Part shown: piece after piece, positions 1 through 4,189 of the stretch
Layout of the letters: the number at the start of each line of letters is the position of its first letter
How positions within the stretch are numbered: the first letter of the stretch is position 1
From: Dehalococcoidia bacterium
GTDB taxonomy: Bacteria > Chloroflexota > Dehalococcoidia > SZUA-161
DNA: 5,350 nt
Direction of reading: 5' to 3'
Assembly: GCA_004376205.1 (NCBI GenBank)
Contig: SOKG01000175.1
Coordinates: 1 to 5,350, forward strand
Made by a program: the position numbers and the translations under genes
The notes under the pieces: model-generated
The model's database searches: none
What the model was told of the DNA's origin: nothing
Seen by the model: the letters and a program-made list of their open reading frames with translations, nothing else

Positions 1-495
1 GATCCTGGTGGCCAGGAATTGCTGCATCTCCTTTAACATCTCGCGGCAGAGCTCTGTACCCATGTGGCGAATCGGGGTGGGAATCAGCCTTAAGCTGGCC
101 AATTCTGCCTTTCGCGCCAGTTGCTCTACACCGGGGCCAACCCCATAGACCTTGTTCGGGGCACCGAACTTAAGGTAGATACCATCAACATAGCGGATCA
201 AATCGGCGGTCTTCTCAGCCCCCAGATAACTTTCGAGTTGACCACCTACTTGGGGAGACAACGTCAACTTGCCATCGCTAAACGCCCCGGCACCACCCCA
301 CCCGCTTACCAGGCCGCAGGGAGAGCACGGTGGACAGCTTAGCTCCTTGCCGATAATAGGGCACTCGCGGAGATGAAGGGCCTTACCTTTTTCCAGGACT
401 AGAATGCTGAGGTCAGTTTCTTGAGTGAGTTCTAACGCAGTGAAAATACCCGCCGGACCGCTGCCGACGATGATCACATCGTATTTGTTTCGCAT
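1..495 (-). CDS. FAD-dependent dehydrogenase (COG2509-type), 3' end beyond the left edge
   Basis: The reading frame is open on the minus strand from ATG (495-493) to the window edge, giving 165 codons and no stop, so the C-terminal part is missing. The N-terminus is a Rossmann FAD-binding fold: a beta strand, then GSGPAG at residues 11-16, and an acidic strand end at E35 (VLEKG) that should bind the ribose of FAD. Four cysteines follow (C45, C54, C57, C60), then GWGGAGAFSDGKL (residues 65-77), which is characteristic of the uncharacterised FAD-dependent dehydrogenase family COG2509. Members are cytosolic NAD(P)/FAD oxidoreductases with no assigned substrate that I can name. The start is supported by the GxGxxG spacing and by a consensus promoter just upstream. 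The Shine-Dalgarno is weak (GGTAAAG region). The gene is divergent from the zinc-ribbon gene at 687. The family call is firm; the exact reaction is unknown. Confidence 0.9.
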   Translation of the reverse strand, partial: MRNKYDVIIVGSGPAGIFTALELTQETDLSILVLEKGKALHLRECPIIGKELSCPPCSPCGLVSGWGGAGAFSDGKLTLSPQVGGQLESYLGAEKTADLIRYVDGIYLKFGAPNKVYGVGPGVEQLARKAELASLRLIPTPIRHMGTELCREMLKEMQQFLATRI

Positions 496-512
496 CGACT
501 TTACCAAGAACG

Positions 513-541
513 ATTCTAAATCGCCATCTGTGCCTTGTCAA
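513..541 (-). promoter_or_regulatory. sigma70-type promoter of the FAD-dependent dehydrogenase
   Basis: Read on the minus strand: TTGACA (541-536), a 17-nt spacer, then TAGAAT (518-513). The -35 is a perfect match and the -10 matches 5 of 6. The expected transcription start is near 506, leaving only about 11 nt before the ATG at 495. Start mapping would confirm this. Confidence 0.7.
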
Positions 542-639
542 ACTGACTGCTGTCGCCTCCCCCGTGGATTCCATTAGTTATCGTCTGTCGCATGGTTGCG
601 CGTAAGATTCCTTGGACTGTGGTGTCGGCCCGAATGAAA

Positions 640-668
640 TTGACTCGCACAGGGCACAGTGATAGAAT
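640..668 (+). promoter_or_regulatory. sigma70-type promoter of the FmdB-type zinc-ribbon gene
   Basis: TTGACT (640-645), a 17-nt spacer, then TAGAAT (663-668); each hexamer matches 5 of 6. The predicted start is near 675, so the leader would be about 12 nt and would consist almost entirely of the Shine-Dalgarno stretch AGGGGAAAAGG (675-685) in front of the ATG at 687. About 98 bp lie between this -35 and that of the divergent flavoprotein promoter. I see no clear operator in that gap. Confidence 0.65.
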
Positions 669-686
669 TGAATCAGGGGAAAAGGA

Positions 687-917
687 ATGCCTCTCTATGA
701 ATACCTCTGTCCCGAGTGTGGGCTTGAGTTTGAGTTGCTTCGTCCCATGAGCCAAGTCAATGAGGGAGCGCCTTGCCCTCGTTGCAATAATGGAGCCAGG
801 CGGGTACTGTCCACCTTTGCCGCCTTCTCCAAGAGTTCGAGCGGGACTTCAGCTCCCGTAGGTGGTAGCAGCGGTTGCAGCACCTGCTCCACCAGCGATT
901 GCTCCAGTTGCCACTAG
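687..917 (+). CDS. FmdB-family zinc-ribbon protein
   Basis: A small cytosolic protein of 76 aa. It opens with MPLYEYLCPECG and has a treble-clef/zinc-ribbon pair, C8-x2-C11 and C30-x2-C33 (CPEC...CPRC), followed by a basic RRVLS segment. This is the usual arrangement of the FmdB/CxxC_CxxC_SSSS putative regulatory family. The second half is a low-complexity Ser/Gly tail with further cysteines (C64, C67, C72, C75) and a terminal His76, also common in this family. The exact function of the family is not established. The name comes from a putative regulator of formamidase or formylmethanofuran genes, and that role should not be assumed here. The start is supported by a strong Shine-Dalgarno (AGGGGA, 6 nt upstream) and a promoter at 640-668. 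The gene is apparently monocistronic and converges on the membrane-protein gene, stopping 3 bp short of that gene's stop codon. Confidence 0.9.
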   Translation: MPLYEYLCPECGLEFELLRPMSQVNEGAPCPRCNNGARRVLSTFAAFSKSSSGTSAPVGGSSGCSTCSTSDCSSCH

Positions 918-920
918 GGC

Positions 921-1622
921 CTAAGATTCACCTTCCCCGTTTGAGTGCAGCAGCGCCTTCTTGTAGTTCGCCTTACCCCTGAGCGCCAAAACGCCCCAGG
1001 CAACCCCGCCGATGATTATTGCTTCCCCGATTGCTGCTGCCGCTACGAATAAGGCGGCATCATTGAAGAATCCTTGAGGGAATATCAAAAGCAGCTTGTC
1101 TCCCGGAGAGAGCTGCCATAGCTCGTTGCTGAAGCTCACCAGGTGAAACAACAGGAAGAGGCTGTCGAAGGCAATGACTGCCCAGACTCCGAGGACGGCG
1201 AGCAGAGCAATTGTAGCCCCACTTCCCCAGATCAAGCGCCTTGCAAGACCCCGCCAGAAAGCGCCCCGTCGCAACACGAAGTTGATGACTATGTAGACAA
1301 CAATGTAAGCCAGGGAGGCCAGTTGGAGGCGATAGGCCAGTTGTATCAGACCTTTGACATCCTTCAGATGTGTCACCTCATGCTCTTCGAAGAGACCTAT
1401 GTCAAGCAATTCCTCGTCTGAGTTGAAGTAGGTGATCATTTGGTCAGCAACACTGAGCAACTCTTCGTTATCCAGCCCTGTTGCTGCACTCACTTCGTAT
1501 TTATTGAAGCCATACTCGTAGAGGCGGATATCGTTGGCGGCAAACCTCAGGTCGGTGGTGAGAAGCAGCATGGGGATGCAGATGACGAATAGGATACTCG
1601 TTATTGCTATCAGTGCCTTCAT
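921..1622 (-). CDS. DUF1461/TIGR01906 integral membrane protein, related to lipoprotein transacylase Lit
   Basis: A 233-aa protein with four predicted membrane helices, at about residues 3-22, 100-117, 134-160 and 187-213. A long extracytoplasmic loop (23-99) lies between helices 1 and 2. It contains YEYGFNKYEVS (35-45), a YF pair (65-66) and the ExxHLKDV motif (82-89, H85). After helix 3 come FHLVSFSN (159-166, H160), W169 and FPQGFF (181-186). This order of motifs is typical of DUF1461. Characterised members in Firmicutes are Lit, an enzyme that moves an acyl chain within diacylated lipoproteins to give the lyso form, and a conserved His equivalent to H160 is thought to matter there. Whether this protein has that activity is inference. 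The ATG at 1622 is preceded by AGAGGGA (1633-1627) and a promoter at 1645-1674. Confidence 0.75.
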   Translation of the reverse strand: MKALIAITSILFVICIPMLLLTTDLRFAANDIRLYEYGFNKYEVSAATGLDNEELLSVADQMITYFNSDEELLDIGLFEEHEVTHLKDVKGLIQLAYRLQLASLAYIVVYIVINFVLRRGAFWRGLARRLIWGSGATIALLAVLGVWAVIAFDSLFLLFHLVSFSNELWQLSPGDKLLLIFPQGFFNDAALFVAAAAIGEAIIIGGVAWGVLALRGKANYKKALLHSNGEGES

Positions 1623-1644
1623 CGAATCCCTCTTGCCTGAGGGT

Positions 1645-1674
1645 ATGGTAGCTGAGTACCATTTGCCTTGTCAA
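1645..1674 (-). promoter_or_regulatory. Promoter of the DUF1461 membrane protein
   Basis: Minus strand: TTGACA (1674-1669), an 18-nt spacer, then TACCAT (1650-1645). The -35 is perfect and the -10 matches 4 of 6. The start would fall near 1638, giving a leader of about 15 nt that holds the Shine-Dalgarno AGAGGGA. Its -35 overlaps that of the opposite promoter by 5 bp. Confidence 0.5.
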
Positions 1675-1677
1675 GGC
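1665..1677. promoter_or_regulatory. Inverted repeat covering two overlapping -35 elements
   Basis: GCCTTG-T-CAAGGC is a perfect dyad with 6-bp arms around one central base. It contains the -35 hexamers of both divergent promoters. It could be a repressor or activator site, or simply the by-product of two TTGACA-like hexamers superimposed on opposite strands. The sequence alone cannot decide between these. Confidence 0.4.
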
Positions 1678-1696
1678 GAGAGGCGCGCTATATAAT
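1668..1696 (+). promoter_or_regulatory. Promoter of the Fe-S protein/mazG unit
   Basis: TTGTCA (1668-1673, 5 of 6), a 17-nt spacer, then a perfect TATAAT (1691-1696). The start should be near 1703. This rules out the upstream in-frame TTG (1668) and ATG (1695) as translation starts for this transcript and points to GTG at 1716. Confidence 0.7.
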
Positions 1697-1715
1697 GGCC
1701 AGAGAGGCAGAGAAC

Positions 1716-2771
1716 GTGAACAGGAACGACGCGTATGCCATACTGGCAGGGAAGCATGGCTATCAGGATTCGGTTCGTTATCGGCGTATTCTGGAATACG
1801 TGATGACCCCAGGGCAGGCTGAACTTGTTGCCCTTCTGCCTATGAAATTTGAGCAGTTGTCAGACAAGCTCGGCACGGATGTGGCAGCAGTGAAAAAGGA
1901 GCTGGAAGCTTTGTATGGAAAAGGGGTGATCTTCGCCAGGGGCCTGGAGAACCTGGAGGAAGCCACATTTGCCCTTGCTGTTGTGCAGCTTCATGACATA
2001 ACCATGTGCTCTTTCGACGTTGACCCGGTCCGCGATCGAAAGCTATTCGAGCTGTGGGACGATTTCTGCGTGGAGGAATGGGACCCCGACCAGGTTAATA
2101 GTTGGGAAAGAGGAGAGCAGCCCCAGGGGAGGATTGTCCCTGCCTATAAGGCGATCCTCAGCAGCCCTGAGATACTGCCCTGGGAGGACATGAGGGAGAT
2201 AATAAAATCGGCTCGCACGATAGCGGTTACCTACTGTACCTGCCGCAGGCGAAAGGAGGCGGTGGGCAAGAAGTGCCGCAGTTCCCACGCCGCTGTCGAT
2301 ATCCAATTCAATCTAAGTGCGGAGTATCTAATAAGCCGAAACGCGGGTAAGAGATTTTCCACCGATGAAGCTTTAGCCTTGGTAGACCAATGTGAGGAAC
2401 TCGGACTGATTCACACCTGCGAGAACTCGACGCGCATGAGACCCCGCTGGGGGATGTGCAACTGCTGTACCGATTGCTGCATGATCTATGAGCCTCTGAA
2501 CAGATTTCGGGTGCCGGTCACTAAATGTGTTGCCAAAAGCAGGTACGAGGCCTGGGTCGATCAAGACCTTTGTAACGGGTGCCAGGACTGCACGGATTGG
2601 TGCGCGTTCGATGCTATCGAAATGGTGAAGCCAGAAGGCTCAAAGAAATACAGGGCTTCTGTCGACCCCGCGAAGTGCATGGGGTGCGGAATTTGCGTGC
2701 TCAAGTGTGAGCCTGAGGCGTTGAGTCTGCAACTGGTAAGGCCGGCGGAACACATCCCGCAAGCGCAATAG
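1716..2771 (+). CDS. Winged-helix-like, Cys-rich double [4Fe-4S] ferredoxin-domain protein
   Basis: 351 aa when read from GTG 1716. This start has AGAGAGG 8 nt upstream (1701-1707) and lies just downstream of the TATAAT at 1691-1696, whereas the earlier in-frame TTG 1668 and ATG 1695 lie within the promoter. Residues about 22-75 look like a winged-helix DNA-binding-type fold (FEQLSDKLG, then VKKELEALYGKGVIFAR). The middle carries C174-T-C176 and C187, and later CNCCTDCC (248-255). The C-terminus has two ferredoxin motifs: C286/C289/C292/C296 and C321/C324/C327/C331. The residue after the fourth Cys is A297 or E332 instead of the usual Pro. No signal peptide is present, so it is likely cytosolic. 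It resembles 4Fe-4S proteins common in anaerobes whose partner is unknown. A redox sensor or electron carrier role is inference. It is followed by mazG after 20 bp. Confidence 0.8.
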   Translation: MNRNDAYAILAGKHGYQDSVRYRRILEYVMTPGQAELVALLPMKFEQLSDKLGTDVAAVKKELEALYGKGVIFARGLENLEEATFALAVVQLHDITMCSFDVDPVRDRKLFELWDDFCVEEWDPDQVNSWERGEQPQGRIVPAYKAILSSPEILPWEDMREIIKSARTIAVTYCTCRRRKEAVGKKCRSSHAAVDIQFNLSAEYLISRNAGKRFSTDEALALVDQCEELGLIHTCENSTRMRPRWGMCNCCTDCCMIYEPLNRFRVPVTKCVAKSRYEAWVDQDLCNGCQDCTDWCAFDAIEMVKPEGSKKYRASVDPAKCMGCGICVLKCEPEALSLQLVRPAEHIPQAQ

Positions 2772-2791
2772 TCATAGGCAGAGGAGAGTTT

Positions 2792-3568
2792 ATGGAGCAT
2801 GACCTTGGCAGCTTCGACACCCTCGAGCATATCGTCGCCAGGCTGAGGGCACCTGACGGATGTCCCTGGGATCGGGGGCAGACTCATGCCTCGATCAAGC
2901 CCTATCTGATCGAGGAAGCCTATGAGGTGCTACAGGCGCTGGATGACGAGAATAGTAGCAAGCTCTGCGAAGAGCTAGGTGATCTGCTTTTGCAGATTCT
3001 GCTGCATGCCCAGATAGCCAACGAAGCTGGGGAGTTTACCATGAGGGAAGTGACTCAGGGCATTGCCACCAAGCTCATCCGCCGCCATCCCCACGTTTTC
3101 GGCGAATCTAATGCGAGTGATGCCGAAGAGGTAGCGCTGGAATGGGAGACGCTGAAGCAAGACGAACGCAAGCCGGGCGATTCCCTGCTTTCCACCGTGC
3201 CTAAAGGAATGCCGGCGCTGAGCTACAGCCATTCGATTCAGCGCAGAGCCGCTGGGGTTGGCTTCGATTGGAAAGAACTCGGGGATGTGGTGGAGAAGCT
3301 GGCCGAGGAGGTAGAGGAGCTGCAGAGAGCCAGCACATGGCAGCAAAAGATCCACGAGTTTGGAGACATCCTGTTCGCACTGGTCAATATCGCCCGCTGG
3401 CAGGGGGTGGACCTTGAGGAAGCATTGCGCCTTGCCAACGAGCGGTTCTGCCGGCGCTTCCGCTATATGGAGGAAAATTGCCGCGAGCGAGGAATTTCCC
3501 TGCGCGACCTCTCCTTCGATGAGCAGAACGCCCTGTGGGATGAGGCCAAGGAGAAGACTGAAGGCTGA
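2792..3568 (+). CDS. mazG: Nucleoside triphosphate pyrophosphohydrolase MazG
   Basis: 258 aa, close to the usual length of full two-domain MazG. It hydrolyses (d)NTPs to NMP and pyrophosphate, clearing aberrant nucleotides and, in E. coli, affecting (p)ppGpp levels. The N-terminal domain has the family signature CPWDRGQTH (24-32) and the metal-binding EEAYE (41-45) and EELGD (60-64) of an EExxE...EExxD helical bundle. The conserved RRHPHVF segment is at 97-103. The C-terminal domain repeats the fold with GVGFDW (155-160), EEVEE (172-176) and HEFGD (188-192). In the last motif His replaces the first Glu of EExxD. The ATG is preceded by AGGAG (2782-2786) 5 nt upstream. It lies 20 bp after the Fe-S gene with no terminator between, so it is probably co-transcribed from the promoter at 1668-1696. 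Confidence 0.95.
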   Translation: MEHDLGSFDTLEHIVARLRAPDGCPWDRGQTHASIKPYLIEEAYEVLQALDDENSSKLCEELGDLLLQILLHAQIANEAGEFTMREVTQGIATKLIRRHPHVFGESNASDAEEVALEWETLKQDERKPGDSLLSTVPKGMPALSYSHSIQRRAAGVGFDWKELGDVVEKLAEEVEELQRASTWQQKIHEFGDILFALVNIARWQGVDLEEALRLANERFCRRFRYMEENCRERGISLRDLSFDEQNALWDEAKEKTEG

Positions 3569-3585
3569 GTTTGAATTCACAGCCT
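3562..3585. terminator. Weak stem-loop between convergent mazG and ABM genes
   Basis: AGGCTG (3562-3567) pairs with CAGCCT (3580-3585) across a 12-nt loop that itself contains the palindrome TGAATTCA (3572-3579). The left arm overlaps the last codons of mazG. No T-tract follows on either strand, so this is not a textbook intrinsic terminator. A 10-bp palindrome, CCAACGTTGG (3594-3603), lies in the same 51-bp gap. This gap is the only candidate place for ending both transcripts. Confidence 0.2.
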
Positions 3586-3619
3586 CAACTACACCAACGT
3601 TGGCTTCAAATCACCTGGC

Positions 3620-3931
3620 TTACACACCTTCAGCTATGGAACGGGGAGTAGTTGCGAAGACGGAGGCTTTGCTCGGAGAGTTCAAGAGCGCCTCTATCCT
3701 TTCCACAATTTCCGATCGCTGTGGGTCTTTCTCCCAGGCTTTCCAGTCACGCAGATTTTCCCAGGTGCTGATCACCAGATGGGTGCCCGGGCGATCGATG
3801 GCGAACAGCGTTTCCCCGGATACATAGCCTGGCTGGTGGATGGCCTTGGCCCTCAAGTCCTTCAGCAACTCTGCTAGCTCTCCCTGGTTGTCGGGGCTCA
3901 CAGACCGTTCGATAATCACTTTTACACCCAT
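3620..3931 (-). CDS. Antibiotic biosynthesis monooxygenase (ABM) domain protein
   Basis: 103 aa, a single ferredoxin-like alpha/beta-barrel domain of the ABM superfamily, typically a small cytosolic dimer. The order is a first strand VKVIIERSV (3-11), a helix PDNQGELAELLKDLRAKA (13-30), PGYVSGETL (34-42), a strand HLVISTWEN (51-59) and WKAWEKDPQR (63-72). The conserved aromatic residues W57, W63 and W66 and H32 are present. Family members include quinol or polyketide monooxygenases and heme-degrading enzymes, so the substrate cannot be named. A short Ser/Thr-rich tail follows the domain. The ATG at 3931 has a strong Shine-Dalgarno (AAGGGAGGG, 3944-3936). A -10-like TATAGC lies at 3952-3947, but no convincing -35 is visible. 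The gene is convergent with mazG and 258 bp downstream of the coiled-coil gene, so it is likely a separate unit. Confidence 0.85.
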   Translation of the reverse strand: MGVKVIIERSVSPDNQGELAELLKDLRAKAIHQPGYVSGETLFAIDRPGTHLVISTWENLRDWKAWEKDPQRSEIVERIEALLNSPSKASVFATTPRSIAEGV

Positions 3932-4028
3932 CGTGCCCTCCCTTGTGCTATAGTTTGTGAAAGGGTTGTCTTCTCGGGTATACCTTCATTGATTGCCGGT
4001 AGCTAGGTAAATCAAGCATGAATCATAA

Positions 4029-4047
4029 CACTTGGAGGGCCCAAGTG
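4029..4047 (-). terminator. Stem-loop downstream of the coiled-coil gene, possible terminator
   Basis: CACTTGG (4029-4035) and CCAAGTG (4041-4047) form a perfect 7-bp stem with a 5-nt loop. On the minus strand the stem is followed by TTATGATT, a weak T-rich run. It sits about 140 nt beyond the coiled-coil stop and 98 nt before the ABM start, a fitting place to end the upstream transcript. The poor T-tract keeps confidence low. Confidence 0.3.
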
Positions 4048-4122
4048 CAATATCTGACTATCGTCTTCGGCACTATAGGGCCATTAAGCAACATCAGACA
4101 GAATAATCAGGGGGAAGAAAGA

Positions 4123-4158
4123 GTCGGGCTGAGAGGGTTTGGGCCTGCGACCTCCACG
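4123..4158 (-). other. Degenerate tRNA 3'-half-like sequence in a non-coding gap
   Basis: Read on the minus strand, this stretch runs from GGAGGTCGCAGG through CCCAAAC to CCTCTCAGCCCGAC. The layout matches a tRNA variable loop, T-arm and 3' acceptor strand, most like tRNA-Pro from memory (...GTCGCAGG-TTCAAAT-CCT...CCCGACCA). The T-loop is altered (CCCAAAC for TTCAAAT), the T-stem has a C-C mismatch, and CTC stands in place of CCA. No 5' acceptor strand (CGGGCT) precedes it on the minus strand, so it is not a functional tRNA. It could be the relic of a tRNA-targeting integration site, or chance. The rest of the 258-bp gap (3932-4189) holds only the stem-loop at 4029-4047. Confidence 0.3.
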
Positions 4159-4189
4159 TATCGAGTAGACGGGGCCGATACCTGGCATT

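Noticed and set aside
550..591. Direct repeat CTGTCGC (550-556 and 585-591) between the divergent promoters as an operator pair
   Set aside because: It is only 7 bp, with no symmetry and no fixed relation to either promoter, so chance is a sufficient explanation.
900..917. CSSCH at the end of the FmdB-like protein as a c-type heme site
   Set aside because: The protein has no signal peptide and the motif lies in a low-complexity Ser/Cys tail common in FmdB-type proteins, so a zinc-related role is more likely.
1143..1421. A 92-codon plus-strand frame opposite the DUF1461 gene
   Set aside because: It is antisense to a well-supported membrane protein, has an unusual Asp/Glu/Gln/Ser-rich composition, and has no ribosome binding site.
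3360..3827. A 155-codon plus-strand frame overlapping the end of mazG
   Set aside because: It overlaps mazG and the ABM gene in other frames, its translation is low-complexity and Ser/Arg-rich, and it matches no family. Both overlapped genes are clearly real.
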